From Tipula vernalis (Eukaryota > Arthropoda > Insecta > Diptera > Tipulidae): a DNA stretch of 64,000 nucleotides. Of the stretch, positions 10,319 to 21,042 are shown one piece after another (position 1 is the first letter of the stretch; each line of letters begins with the position of its first letter). Below the pieces are notes generated by a model. It was not told the origin of the DNA. It saw nothing but the letters and a program-made list of their open reading frames with translations, and ran no database searches. Position numbers and translations under genes: made by a program. The stretch spans positions 93,534,311-93,598,310 of the forward strand of contig OY282560.1 of assembly GCA_958295665.1 (NCBI GenBank), read 5' to 3'.

Positions 10319-11412
10319 GTGGTATCGTCTGAGGATAACACATTATGTTTCAACCACGTCATGACCTCCTCAATCGCTACGACTTCAGCTTGGTACACGC
10401 TGCAGTAATCAGGGAGACGAATAGAAATGTTTACATTTAATTTGTCACAGAATACTCCAGCTCCTACTTTGCCGTCTAGCTTGGAGCCATCTGTGAAGAA
10501 TTGCACCGCTTTGGTTTCCGATAACGGTCTATCCCTCCAGGATTCCCTTGAAGGGAAGGAGGTCCGAAATCGCTTCTCGAAGCGTAGAGTAGGTTTAATG
10601 TAGTCAAGATTCGCCAGCTCATCCTTCAACGATCTAACAATAGTGGAGTGTCCTATACTAAGACACCTCCACTGAGAGACGGCTGCAAGTCGTACAGCCG
10701 TATTTGCCGCCATCTGTTTGCCAAAAATGTCGACCGGAAGAAGGTGCAACATAACCTCTAAGGCACTTGTCGGTGTCGACCTCAATGCCCCGCTAACAAG
10801 CATACAGGCTGTTCTTTGCACTCTCTCAATCTTACTTTTATAAGTTGCCTTGTCCAGAGCTGGCCACCAAACACCCACCCCGTACATGAGTACAGGTCTC
10901 ACTACAGCGGTGTAGAGCCAGTGTACCAGCTCCGGCTTCAGACCCCATCTATGACCAATGGCGTTCCTACAGGAGTACAAAGCAATAGTAGCTTTGTTTA
11001 TTCTCTCCAACATGTTGGGCTTTCAACTAAGCTTACTGACCAAGATAATGCCCAGATATCTAGCTCTGTCAGTAAAAGCAAGTCTCGTGCCATTTAAGGT
11101 AGGAGGGACAACTATCAGGATTTTGTATTTCTTAGTGAAGAGTACCAGCTCTGTCTTGGACGGGTTAATACCAAGTCCACATTTGCCAGCCCATTTCGTA
11201 ACGGTGGTAAGCGCATTCTGCAATACGTATACAATCGTGCCCAGGAATTTCCCGGTAACAGCTAAAGCTACGTCATCTGCGTAAGCGATAACTTCAATAC
11301 TCTCTCTCTCCAATTCAAGTAGTAACCCGTTTACCACTATGTTCCAGAGAAGAGGGGACAGAACCCCCCCCCCCCCCTGCGGGGTTCCCCTAGATACTCC
11401 TCATAGGTCCAG
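10319..11412 (-). pseudogene. LOA-like non-LTR retrotransposon: RT end, linker and start of RNase H
   Basis: Read from right to left. About 11337-11023 encodes the end of a reverse transcriptase with the YADD catalytic box (IAYADDVALAVTGKF) and GLGINPSKTELVLFT. About 11013-10319 encodes the post-RT region (WGLKPELVHWLYTAVVRPVL) and the start of RNase H (AVQFFTDGSKLDGK); the open frame then runs into LTR sequence at 10313, which is not part of the protein. A stop/frameshift near 11020 separates the two parts. A run of 14 C at 11364-11377 lies on the conserved GTPQGG box and breaks the frame. Similarity ends near 11405, so the copy is 5'-truncated. The stretch 11413-11544 has no assignable content. 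Confidence 0.85.
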
Positions 11413-11544
11413 GAAATTTTTTTTTTGGATAAGGTAGGACGTGAACACAAACCTGGCTCAGTCAATGTGGTAGCGGTGAAATTGCCGGATTTGTAGGAAG
11501 CCAAATTGTTGTGCCTAGTTCGCCAAGGCGGAAGCACAGTTTGG

Positions 11545-12638
11545 AATCCGTGTTATTTCAGCCGACGCGACCAAATTTGATTATGTTCTCAGCACACGCA
11601 CTTCAGACAGAGTATCTGGAGTTATTGATATCGTAAAGGAAGAATACAGAATATACCGCTTTAAAAAATGCGATCATTTCTAGATACGAACTTTCCGACA
11701 GGCGTAAATTGGAGCAAATTTTGTCGAAAGAAGCCATCTGAATTTTAACGTCAAATGGAGACAAATGGCAAGCCGACTGCTCAGAGACCTCTCCACAATT
11801 TTGGTAAGCCTCGATTGCCTTGATATCCAATCTTTAGTTGCTAGGACAGATACAATTTGGGAATTGTCCAGCCCATCGGTATCTTCGACAGTTGATAATC
11901 TTGAGCCAAGATCTACCCAAGCATGTCCAGTTAGTTCAAACAATGTGGTTGACAGTTTAAAGAATGAAATTTCTGAGATTAAAAATATGTTAAACTCCAT
12001 GAATGCGTCACCTCACGGTCGCTCACCAACAGGTCAAATCAAACGTGGCGAGGACGTTCACATAGCCGTGGCAGAAGTCAGTTGAACATGAATAAGAATT
12101 TTTGCTGGTATCATAACCAACCCCTATCGCCTCCAAAGATATTTTCAAAACCGCAGTAACTACACCATTCGTTTTGTATGAATTCATGTTCTCGTTCGGA
12201 TTACACAACGTGGCGCAGACTTTCCAGCTCTTTATGGATGAGGTGTTGAAAGATATCGAGAGCGTTTTTGTTTATATTCACGATATTCTTATCGCCAGCA
12301 GATCAGAATAAGAGCATGCATAGCATTTCAGATTAGTTTTCCAGAGGCTGGCCGTTTTTGGAATAAACATTAAACTGTCAAAGTTTATATTCGAGGGTGC
12401 CTTCATTGAACTTGAAAAAGATGGCATTTTCTCTTCGAAAGATCGGATTTAGGCAATTATTAATTTTCCATCGCTGGCATCAATTAAGCAAGTTCAGAGG
12501 TTTATCGGGATGATAAATTATTATCATCGTTGTATCGCGAAACTCGCCGATTTATTGACACCCATTCATAATTTACTTTACTAGCTTCCTGGACAAAAGA
12601 AAACTAAGCAAATCTTTTCTTGGCCTGAGGTATGTCAG
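11545..12638 (+). pseudogene. Gypsy-2 remnant, 5' piece: gag joined to RT
   Basis: Plus-strand remains of a second Ty3/Gypsy element. 11545-12085 resembles a gag without zinc knuckles; its last part is open from 11765 (MASRLLRDLSTILVSLDCLD) with a Ser-rich tail. From about 12100 the sequence is reverse transcriptase: FGLHNVAQTFQLFMDEVL near 12190-12245, then VFVYIHDILIASRS, then RFIGMINYYHR near 12497. Protease and the first half of RT are missing, so there is an internal deletion. The catalytic box reads YIHD instead of YxDD. Several stops interrupt the frame. The piece ends at the GTCAG duplicated by the Gypsy-3 insertion and continues at 17817. Confidence 0.75.
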
Positions 12639-12820
12639 TGTTGTATATTTAATAATAAAATACACTTTACTGGATAGGTTACAAAAAACATGCTGTCCTT
12701 TGACATTTTTTAGGTAACTCTTAAAAGTCTTAAATATAAAAAATGTTGATAGAGTTACAAACATAACACATTAATGCGCAGTGTTGTTAACCCATTATTG
12801 CTGATATTATGTATATTACA
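12639..12820 (-). repeat. 3' LTR of Gypsy-3 (minus orientation)
   Basis: 182 bp, TGTTGTATATTTAATA to TATGTATATTACA on the plus strand. It differs from 17629-17811 at several scattered positions, so the insertion is older than Gypsy-1. The purine tract GTGGGAGAA (reverse complement of 12821-12829) adjoins it. Confidence 0.9.
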
Positions 12821-12921
12821 TTCTCCCACGCTTATTAGATCACGCATCTGTTATTCCATTTGGTAGTCACGTGAGTATGTAGGAAGACGTCTATTTCTGA
12901 TGGGACGTCTGACTGAAACGG

Positions 12922-14145
12922 TTACATGATCTGGGACAACTTCTCCTTGCCGCTTCCATTTATCTGAACATGTGTCCATTTATCTTGAAGATTGTATGAA
13001 CGAACTGGATTTCTTACTGGAGCTGGTAACTTGAAAGTTACTTTTGGTTGTTGTCTTGAACTAATCGCAATCTCCGTGTTTTTCAATTGATTGATGTGTC
13101 TTTTCAATTGGTATCCTGTATCAAACTTTATTAAATAATGAAGACGTCCGTCCATTTGTGCATTACAATACTAGGAAGCCATTTTTCCTGACCGATGTAA
13201 TTACGAGAGAGTATTCTGTCTCCCACGCTTAATTGACGTTTGACTTTGATGTTTTCATTTGCCGTGTGTCTCATATTTTCTGATGGCCGAATTGCGTCGA
13301 GTTTGATTCTTAGTTTCCGCTGGAACAAATTCTCTGCTGGACTTTTGACATCATTCAAAAGTGTTTCACGATACCTAAATAGAATTTCACGAATTTTGTC
13401 GAAACTGGAACCACTTTCATTTTCCATGGCCTGAAGCTTTCCCTTGAACGTTTCAACAGAACGTTCTGCTTGTCCGTTCGTAGCTGGTCTATATGGTGCA
13501 ATAAACTTTTGAAAAATTCCACATTCCGTGCTAAATTTGATAAATTTTTGACTTTTAAAAATGGTTGCGTTGTCTGAAACGATCACCTTTGGATACCCAT
13601 GGTAGGCAAAAAATTGATTTTAATTTTTCAATTGTCATTTCCGTTGTTGGACTGGAATTTGTGATTACTATTTCCGGCCATCAACCACTATTACAAAAAA
13701 TTGTCCCTTGTATGGACCCGCATAGTCAAGATGAATACGCTCGAAGTTTTCTACTGGTTCTTCCCAGTGATGTGTTTCTTCTTTTCTGGGCTTTTTTGTG
13801 CTTTTTAGCACACGCATTGCAACTTTTAACGAACGATGTTATGTCCATATCGATATTTCCCCAATAGGCACACCGTCGAGCCAGATTTTTCATTTTACAA
13901 ATACCAAGATGCGTATGATGTAGTTCTTGTAGAACTTCGTTTCGAAGACTTTCTGGAATTATCACGCTACATCCTCGAAAAATTGTGCCTAGATGTAGAT
14001 GATATTTATCATCATTTGTTTCGCCGTTTAGAAGCGACTGTTTGAGTTTTGACAGAACTGGATTTTTGTCTGTTTCTAGCACGATATTCTCATTGGTAAG
14101 TATCAGAGAACTTATCGCGTTTATCGTCTGTATGTTCATGATAGC
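12922..14145 (-). pseudogene. Integrase of Gypsy-3
   Basis: Read right to left. 14145-13726 gives the zinc-binding N-terminus (HHTHLGICKMKNLARR, then CNACAKKH). 13586-13131 gives the later catalytic core (IVSDNATIFKSQKF with an Asp, and APYRPATNGQAERSVETF with the Glu). 13155-12922 gives the C-terminal DNA-binding tail. Part of the core around the first catalytic Asp (13620-13730) lies in other frames, so at least two frameshifts are present. The N-terminal border coincides with the inverted-repeat insertion at 14146. Confidence 0.82.
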
Positions 14146-14555
14146 CGTGTTTTCCATGAGAACTGCACTAGAACTCGATAAACTTTAAATTTTTTTTATT
14201 GTATGTAAAATGAAAAAAAAAAAATAAATTCATAAAGCGCGAATGTGTAGTGTACTTGATATAATTACATATCTTAAGTTTAAAATTTCTTCCTTCAGTT
14301 ATTTCATCAATATTTTCTTATTTCTTGCTGACGTCATTACACGCAACTACACTCGATAAATTCATGGGTTTATCCATTGTAACTAAAAAATAAGCTATAA
14401 TTGTCAATATTTATTGCTGTAACAACTTAAAATGTGTATTAATGTGAAATGCACTACACATTATCACTTTATGAATTTAATTTTTTTTCTGTTTACATTG
14501 AATAAAAGGAATTTACAATTTATCGAGTTCTAGTGCAGTTCTCATGGAAAACACG
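14146..14555. mobile_element. 410-bp terminal-inverted-repeat element, copy 1
   Basis: The ends CGTGTTTTCCATGAGAACT and its reverse complement form terminal repeats of about 37 bp. The interior is AT-rich and non-coding. A second 410-bp copy lies at 54811-55220 in the opposite orientation, with most of the interior conserved, so this is a mobile family (MITE). It sits between the RNase H and integrase codons of Gypsy-3. GAT may be the target duplication if the terminus extends three bases further, but copy 2 does not confirm this. Confidence 0.85.
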
Positions 14556-15231
14556 ACTGATGTGTGTGTCATCATTATCTATATTTTGATGATTTTTTGC
14601 TTTCCTATGCTCTACTGTGTATTGGAATTCTGAGAGAAATGATGCATAACGTAACAGACGACTGGACGTGATCGAAGGCAGATTGATGTCAGATTTAAAA
14701 ATGTGTGTCAATGGTTTATTATCGGTCACCAGCTTGAATTTTTGTCCTTATAAGTACATATACAACCTTTTGACAGTCCAATATATAGCCAGTGCTTCTC
14801 GATCCAATTGGCTGTAGTTCTGCTCTGCGACAGAAAGGGAACGAGAAATGAATGCAACTGGTTTCTCTTCTCCTTGGATGACATGTGATAATACTCCGGC
14901 TATTCCAACTGGGCTTGCATCGCATACAACAGTTATGGGCAATGCTGGATTAAATGGCAATAATACTTGGTCACTTGCTATTTCGGTCTTTAACTTCTTG
15001 AAAGCTGCTTCACACTTCGCTGTTCATTGAAATTTTGCGCTCTTCAGTAATAGAAGGCGAAGTGGGGGTGTAAGTGTCGACGCATTTTTGATAAATTTCG
15101 AATAGTATGCGATTAACCCCAATAATTGTTGTACTTCATGAGGGTTTTTGGACGTGGTGCATCTATCACATCATTCGATGAAATTCGCTTGGAGCTGTTT
15201 TGACACCAAATGCGAGCCTGTTAAACTTATA
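14556..15231 (-). pseudogene. RT end and RNase H of Gypsy-3
   Basis: Read right to left: RYKFNRLAFGVKTAPSEFH (RT palm approach) near 15230-15175, then LLGLIAYYSKFI, then RNase H with VVCDASPVGIAGVLSH near 14930, EKPVAFISRSLS, and TDNKPLTHIFKSD. The segment with the RT catalytic box is missing: after the first stretch the frame stops and jumps directly to the post-RT part. Several frames are used. It ends at the inverted-repeat insertion at 14555. Confidence 0.82.
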
Positions 15232-15821
15232 GCGACTCACTCTTGCAATCAATTTATTCCATTCATTTATCTCTACAATTATTCGAAATGCAGCTCATTT
15301 CGACTTAAAATATAATTGTATTTGAATAGACTTTTTCAGCTTAGTAGTGACAACTATAGAGTACATTTTGACTTATATTATCCGTCCTATTTGTTATCCG
15401 TACTTAAAATAAATACATTCCACATATGTATTAGTACCTATAAATCATTACTTTGTACTAAGAAATATCTTGGACACCTTAGTACAACAGCAAAACAGTT
15501 TATCACCATCTATGGTCGTCATTCACAACCAATCAGCAATTTGTGCTTAGATTGTACCATTTTCGATTTCCTTGCTGTCTCAACCACAGACACACAATTT
15601 TTATACACTCTCTTCGTAACTTTCAACCTGACAACACGTCAACACGTTATTAATAGTAATTTAATTAAGTGGTGGTGGATTTTAATCCAATTAATTACTG
15701 TGAACAGTAAAATTTTGTGGAAAATAAAGTTAAAAACTAATTAATAAATAAAAGCTAATTTTAATAAATAAATAAAAAATCTAAAATCAAAATAATTCGT
15801 GTTCACGATTATTTATTGTGC
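15232..15821. other. About 590 bp of foreign sequence inside Gypsy-3 RT
   Basis: RT codons stop at 15822 and similar codons resume at 15231. The segment in between is not retrotransposon coding. A 142-residue plus-strand frame (15316-15744) is low in complexity and I do not accept it as a gene. On the minus strand the segment starts TGTGGGGCAC and ends near TTGATTGCA, which could mark a small solo LTR, but I see no clear target duplication. Confidence 0.45.
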
Positions 15822-16782
15822 CCCACAAGCTTGTACGTTCCTTTGTGAGTGGTTATCGTTTGGATTTTTGCACTTTCCTCAACCATCTGAACGTGATGAT
15901 ACTCTTTATATAAATCCAGCGTGCAAAAATACTTTGAATCTTTTAGATTGTTGAGAATTTCCTCAATCCGGGGTATCGGGTAGTGAGCATCTTCGAATCG
16001 TTTGTTTACGCCGATTTTATAATCGACACATAATCGAACGCTCTTATCCGGTTTTGGAATGCAAACCAATGGGGAACCCCAGTCGGAGGTATCCACTTTT
16101 GTAATGATGACCTCTTCTTCTAAAGCAATTATTTCGTTTTTGACTTGATCTCTACGTGAGAAAGGTACTTCACGTGCTTTATGGAATACTGGCTTGGCCT
16201 CTATTTGAAGTTTTAGTGAGCACTGAATATTTGGAATTTTTCCAATTTTTTGTTTGAAGATTTCTCTATACTTTGATTTAATATTGCTGATGTCCTTTTC
16301 GATAATTTCTGTCGATAAAATTTCATTGGTTGAATCACTCGAATTTTCCTTATCTAAATCTTGCAAATTTACGTTGAGTTTCCTAATCCACGTTCTACCC
16401 AAAAGAGCGTCGTTATCTACAATGTACATTTCTTCCGTAATCGATTTATTTTTGTATGTTGCCTTGACAGTGAATACTCCCTGGGGTGAAAAGATTTCCT
16501 TTAGATATGAACGAAATTTCATATTGACGTATAGGATTCGAAATATTAAGCTTCTCAAATGCCTTCCTTAGAATTAGTGTGACTCCTGCTCCCGAGTCAA
16601 CTTCGAATTGCTGGAACTTTCCTTCTATTTTGATTTGTGTAACATTTTTCCGCTTGATTACTGGAAACTGGCTGATTTCCGTATATGTCATGAACGTATT
16701 GAAAGTAATATCCCTCTATTGGAGTTTCCACTGCGTTTATTGGTTTGCGATCATTCATTAGAGTCGTAATACAAACTTGCAC
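15822..16782 (-). pseudogene. Protease and N-terminal RT of Gypsy-3
   Basis: Read right to left. The protease motif FEVDSGAGVTLI lies near 16615. Then come ALLGRTWIRKL and the RT start: a PVFHKAREVPF approach, WGSPLVCIPKPDKSVRLCVDYK, and KYFCTLDLYKEYHHVQM near 15900. Two overlapping frames are needed (16691-16446 and 16558-15809), so one frameshift lies between protease and RT. The reading breaks at 15822. Gag ends 80 nt upstream in another phase. Confidence 0.83.
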
Positions 16783-16862
16783 AGCGCAAGCAAAGACCTG
16801 TCAGTCCCAATGCTTGATTGTCGATTCGACCACGGGATCTTGACTGATTTCTGTAACTGGAA

Positions 16863-17603
16863 CTACGAGCTTATATTGCTTCGCTGCTGGAAATGACTTC
16901 TTGGTTCTCGACTATTTGTAATTTTGCTCACGTCACTGGAATGATTCGATTGTTCTAGTTTTTGATTTGACATTTCTTTGCTGTCTATCTGGGAAGCTTC
17001 GAACGTGAGAGCTAAATCAATATTTTCTTTAAATTCCAATTTTCCTGATTGTAGCAACTTTGTCCTTATTGCATTATCACTAATTCCTCTGATGAACTGT
17101 GAGAGCAGAAATGTATCTGCAATTGACGCGGAACACCCTTTACAATTAAATTTGCATGTTGACACATAACCTCGAATTACGGCTGCGTAATTCGCAATCG
17201 ATTCGTTTGGTTTTTGAATACGCGTTAATAAACGATGTCTTTCAACTAGCGAATTTGTTTCGGGACTCAAATGTCCCTGCAGTAACTTAACCAGTCGGTC
17301 GTAATCTTCCTCCATGGGTGGTTTCGGTGCAAGGAAATTCGATAAAACACTATAATATTCTGGACCAATACAATTCAATAATATCTTTTTGCATTTATCT
17401 ACATCGTTTTTGATATTTTTAAGGTCGATTAAAATTTCTAGTCGCTGGAAATTTTCGAACGAATTAGTTCCGCACTCTTCTTTTTTATTTTTATCTTTTA
17501 TATGTTCCGAAGGTATTTCGTTCTTTGTAAGTATAGCCTGGATTAATTTTTGCTGCTGTAAAGCTTGTGCAGCAAGGAATTCTTTGAATTGGGTTGGATC
17601 CAT
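16863..17603 (-). pseudogene. Gag of Gypsy-3
   Basis: An open frame of about 246 residues from the ATG at 17603 (MDPTQFKEFLAAQALQQQK); the frame is also open seven codons further up, into the primer-binding site. It has the helical capsid-like pattern of Gypsy Gag (NFQRLEILIDLKNIKNDVDK; ESIANYAAVIRGYVSTCKF; FIRGISDNAIRTKLLQSG). It stops at 16863 before any CX2CX4HX4C knuckle, which in relatives usually comes next, so it is probably truncated by a stop. Confidence 0.8.
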
Positions 17604-17605
17604 CA

Positions 17606-17624
17606 CTTTTCTCCTCGTTGCCAA
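17606..17624 (-). other. Primer-binding-like site of Gypsy-3
   Basis: On the minus strand TTGGCAACGAGGAGAAAAG follows the 5' LTR after four bases. TGG-starting sites at this spot bind the 3' end of a tRNA. The gag ATG is only a few bases further on, an unusually short leader. Confidence 0.6.
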
Positions 17625-17628
17625 TTAT

Positions 17629-17811
17629 TGTTGTATATTTAATACTAAAATACACTTTACTGGATAGGTTACAAAAAACATGCTTTCCTTTTGACATTTT
17701 TTAGGTAACTCTTAAGAATCTTAAATATAAAAAATGTCGGTAGGGTTACAAACATAACACATTAATGCGCAGTGTTGTTAACCCATTACTGCCGATATTA
17801 TGTATATTACA
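17629..17811 (-). repeat. 5' LTR of Gypsy-3 (minus orientation)
   Basis: 183 bp, matching 12639-12820 with scattered substitutions. Followed on the plus strand by the target duplicate GTCAG (17812-17816). Confidence 0.9.
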
Positions 17812-17816
17812 GTCAG

Positions 17817-18318
17817 AAAGCATTTACTGACGCAAAACAGGCATTAGCTACTTGTACATTGCTGGTGAACCCAGATAGTAAAGCCAAATTTAGTATAACA
17901 AGTTGGGAACAAATTGGAAACGGTAGTAGGCGCTGTACTGCAACAACAACCTCTAGCTTTTTTCTGAACCATTGACAACGGCGTCATCATCAAAGACCGA
18001 GCGTAGTCCCAGGCAGACTAGACATCTCGATTTTATATCGCAGTTTTCAACGGATATCCGTCATATCACGGGAAAAGACAACGTAGTCGCTGACTCATTA
18101 TCGCGCATAAGCGAGCATGCAAACCAATCTTCAATTGAAGACTCGGATGGGTCACCTGATTATGTCGATAACTTGGAAAATCTCAAGTTGGATGTGAAAG
18201 CACTAGTAGCGCTGCAAAAATCGTACGATGAATTGTCTATTCTTTTATCTAACTCGTCCAATAACACCAATTCCTCATACAGGCTTAATCTTATCAAATT
18301 ACCCGATAACAGTCTTAT
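17817..18318 (+). pseudogene. Gypsy-2 remnant, middle piece: RNase H region
   Basis: Continues the reading interrupted at 12638: AFTDAKQALATCTLLVNPDSKAK is the start of RNase H, and after a frame change HLDFISQFSTDIRHITGK and VVADSLSRIS mark its end. The linker towards integrase follows to about 18315. The RNase H core with its acidic residues is damaged (TSWEQIGNGS instead of an Asp-containing strand). It ends where the MITE at 18319 is inserted. Confidence 0.8.
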
Positions 18319-18705
18319 ACCCTAGGCAGACTGTGGTTTAATAAATCCGATTTAACTAAACTAGTTTAATAGCATTGCCAGACTGCGATTTAATAAATCC
18401 GATTTAGCTAAACTCGTTTTAAATAACGGTTAATACACTTAAAGTGTTATTGTTTTCAAAATATTTGTCAAACTAACACACTCCCATTACATCGTTTTAG
18501 TCACTAAACTCAAAATAATGCATAAATACCGTAAATCTAACTACGGCTAATCTAGAAAATTCACTAAATCGGATTTATTAAACCGCAGTCTGGCAATGCC
18601 TATGGAAAAACAAAGGGATTAACTAAAATCGAGGTTGACACACTGCGACTAATCTCGAAAAATTCACTAAATCGGTTTTATTAAATCGCAGTGTGTCTAG
18701 GGTAT
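18319..18705. mobile_element. MITE inserted into another copy of itself
   Basis: Outer ends CCCTAGGCAGACTG and its counterpart CAGTGTGTCTAGGG are inverted repeats continuing into ATTTAATAAATCCGATTTA. Inside lies a second pair (GCATTGCCAGACTGCG at 18372 and its inverse ending at 18600) with the same continuation. Both pairs belong to one family, so a second copy landed in the first. A TA or TAT duplication flanks the outer copy. Non-coding. Superfamily not assigned. Confidence 0.75.
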
Positions 18706-19123
18706 TAGAGTGTTTTGTGAAACGGCCACTGGGGTTCATGCCCTTACTCATGGCCTTAAACCCAACAAACTGAGACGAATCGCTTTCGACGAACTGCACA
18801 ACCTGTCACATCCAGGTATATGGTCGACAAGGATGTTGGTGGCATCAACATTTTTCTCGCCCCACACGAACAAAAATGTGATGGAATGGGCCAAGGTATG
18901 CGTTTCCTACCAAAAATCAGAAATTTTCCGTCATACCCAAACCAAATACTCCAAATTTGACATTCCTAATGGTAGATTTGAGCATGTTAATTTGGAAATA
19001 GTGGGAAAGTTACCGCAGTCGAATGAGTTCACTTATATTCTCACTTTGGTCGATAGATTTACTAGGTGGCCTGAGCCCTATATCCAACATAACTAGGTGG
19101 CCTGAGGCCTATATGCAACATAC
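18706..19123 (+). pseudogene. Gypsy-2 remnant, 3' piece: integrase N-terminus
   Basis: One open frame from about 18710: it has the zinc-binding pattern with His in DELHNLSHPGIWSTR and a damaged CxxC (CVSYQKSE), then the core start HVNLEIVGKLP and ILTLVDRFTRWPEP. A 31-bp tandem duplication at 19061-19122 ends the readable part. From 19124 to 19489 (366 bp) I recognise no coding sequence; a GC-richer patch near 19245-19290 stands out but is unassigned. Confidence 0.82.
19061..19122 (+). repeat. 31-bp tandem duplication in integrase
   Basis: The word ACTAGGTGGCCTGAGCCCTA and the next 11 bases are repeated immediately (19061-19091 and 19092-19122) with three differences. It breaks the integrase frame. 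Confidence 0.85.
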
Positions 19124-19489
19124 CGATTATCGTCAAACTAGCACATTAATTCGCCCATTTAAAATCTATACAGCCCCAATCCGAGAGATTTTTAGTTTCT
19201 CTTCAAACCAAACAAAAAATTAAAGTAAAATATAAATCGCAGGCAAGTTCTCAGCCCACGGTCTTATTTTGACAACTTGCCACCGGAGGCGTTTATACAT
19301 TTGTGTTAGGAATTAGCTGTTATCACGATTAACTCAACATCTAATAGCCTCAATCTGATATATTTGAATTTTCTCAAACCAATTTGTATTTTTTTTGTTT
19401 TTCATTGATATGAAAATATTAAATATAACAAAATCCTGGGCTATTGCCTGATTTCATTTTCTTATTTTCAGGGATAAAATCCTGGGATA

Positions 19490-20230
19490 ATTTCACATGC
19501 CTACCAGACACAATGAAGAACTCTATAAGTTACGCCGAAATTGCAGATACCAGGCAATGACAGACCAGTTCGTGTGGAACGGCTTTAAGAAAAACATGAA
19601 AATTATGGTACAATGCTCTTTCATTTCAACGGGTCAAAATTATAAAATTCACACAAAGTCCTTTGGGGATCTACTAACTGGTAGCAAAACGATTTTTCAA
19701 GTTCCATCTTGAAATATCGTTAGTCCATTACCGATGATCAATCGTTTCACGAGGTGGATGAAGGTAATTCAATTCCGGTCCTCCATTCATACGTCAATAG
19801 TCACCGATCTCAAGGCTCATAATTCGAATTCGTGCTTTTCGCGCGGAATTTTCTAAGTGATCAAGTTTTCAGCACAAATGAACATCGACATACAACAAAT
19901 GAGTTATTTAACTTAAATTCTACTGACAATATTATTGGCGCTTCGTACAACGTATTGTAAGGATTTCAAGACCATTTCAGTAGAATTGATGTTTGGCGAG
20001 CAAATCAGAGTACCAAGCCAGAACCTAGCTGAGCCGAAAAACATTTTTTTTTATCGCATGAACTGAAAACTACTTAATTCTTGCACAAATGTTTTTCGTT
20101 TGTAGATATTCCGTTAAAGCGAAATTCTTGATCACTCGCGTGTGACCAAAATTCGTTTTAATCTGAATACCAGCGTGCAACACATACCCGAGTGAGGTCA
20201 CGTTTTTACTTAGCAAATATTTCAAATTGT
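19490..20230 (+). pseudogene. Ty3/Gypsy integrase remnant
   Basis: Degenerate integrase over several frames: FVWNGFKKNMKIMVQ near 19580, INRFTRWMKVIQF near 19735, then LALRTTYCKDFKTISVELMF near 19940 and a C-terminal stretch to about 20200. It starts again at the zinc-binding region already covered by 18706-19123, so it is a second copy of a related element rather than the continuation of Gypsy-2. Many stops. No LTR recognised. Confidence 0.65.
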
Positions 20231-20664
20231 AGGATGGATAATTTTTATAAAATATTCAAGTTCCCCATCGCAATACCGCCGTGAAACAAAACGAAATTTT
20301 CATATCGAATAAAAAATAATAATCGCCTGATTATGCAAACAACGTAACCGCCATAGGCGCAATAATACTATTTCATTAAATTATTATTAAATTCATCTAA
20401 TGTGTTTCTGTAAACCGAGAACACAATTAATATCAATTATATTTTATTTCAATATTCTAAATAAATGTAAACTCAAAATAAACTCATTTGTAAATCAAAT
20501 ACAAAATTGTACGCTTAGTAAAATAAATTAAATCAGTTCAGTTCTCGTGCTGCATATGTTATGTACATGTATGCCCTAAATTATAACACAATTTTTAAAA
20601 CGTTTGTGAGTAAAAGAAAATTACAGTTTCATCTGACATCGTTAAAATTCACTAGGAATACAAA
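20231..20664. other. AT-rich stretch without recognised genes
   Basis: No coding pattern in any frame. It lies between retroelement debris and the spliced small ORF at 20665 and could hold that transcript's promoter. No convincing TATA box was picked out. Confidence 0.4.
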
Positions 20665-20826
20665 ATGATAAGTTCATTGTCGGCAACTACACTCAATCGA
20701 GCTTGGGCTAACGGCTATTATAATATGAGTTTGAAGAGGTAAGTACTAAAGTCAAAAATTATGATGATTATTTGATCGGTTTGCCACGGACAATTTCATA
20801 TTTATTGTTGTAGGGAGAATTTTTGA
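20665..20826 (+). CDS. Candidate spliced 28-residue small ORF
   Basis: An ATG in fly-like context (ACAAAATGA) opens 74 nt of coding sequence ending AAGAG, followed at once by a consensus donor GTAAGT (20739). A TTATTGTTGTAG acceptor ends at 20813, making a 75-bp intron. Joining gives a 28-residue peptide beginning MISSLSATTLNRAWANGYY, with the stop at 20824-20826. Without splicing the frame stops inside the donor. I do not recognise the peptide; it has no clear signal or membrane segment. It might instead be a 5' exon or upstream ORF of a longer transcript. It faces the F-box gene tail to tail. Evidence is the splice consensus only. Confidence 0.3.
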
Positions 20827-21042
20827 ATAAATCAGGAGTTTACTTTGAAAGCTGTTCTGTATGGAAAATTGTATTGATTTTTCCAGCTGCATGCAGAAAT
20901 TCTGGGGGCCAGTTTCTTAAATCAAATAAATACAAATTTAGCACTGTAATAACTTCAAACTTTAATTCGTTGCCAATCAAAACTAATTACAAAACAAAAT
21001 CTTAAACAAAATGCATTTTCTAGTTGTGTTGCATAGGTTTAT

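Larger units (their letters stand above)
12639..17811 (-). mobile_element. Gypsy-3: complete but decayed Ty3/Gypsy element inside Gypsy-2
   Basis: A 5.17-kb minus-strand element with short LTRs (12639-12820 and 17629-17811) and a 5-bp duplication GTCAG on both sides (12634-12638 and 17812-17816). Read right to left it holds gag, protease, RT, RNase H and integrase. It carries two secondary insertions: about 590 bp at 15232-15821 and a 410-bp inverted-repeat element at 14146-14555. Frames are broken at several points. RT and integrase resemble the Mag-like side of Ty3/Gypsy; that placement is tentative. Confidence 0.88.

Noticed and set aside
15316..15744. 142-codon plus-strand ORF inside Gypsy-3
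   Set aside because: Low-complexity Thr/Leu/Ile composition, no ATG-context or domain evidence, and it sits in a segment opposite to the host element; probably chance in AT-rich DNA.
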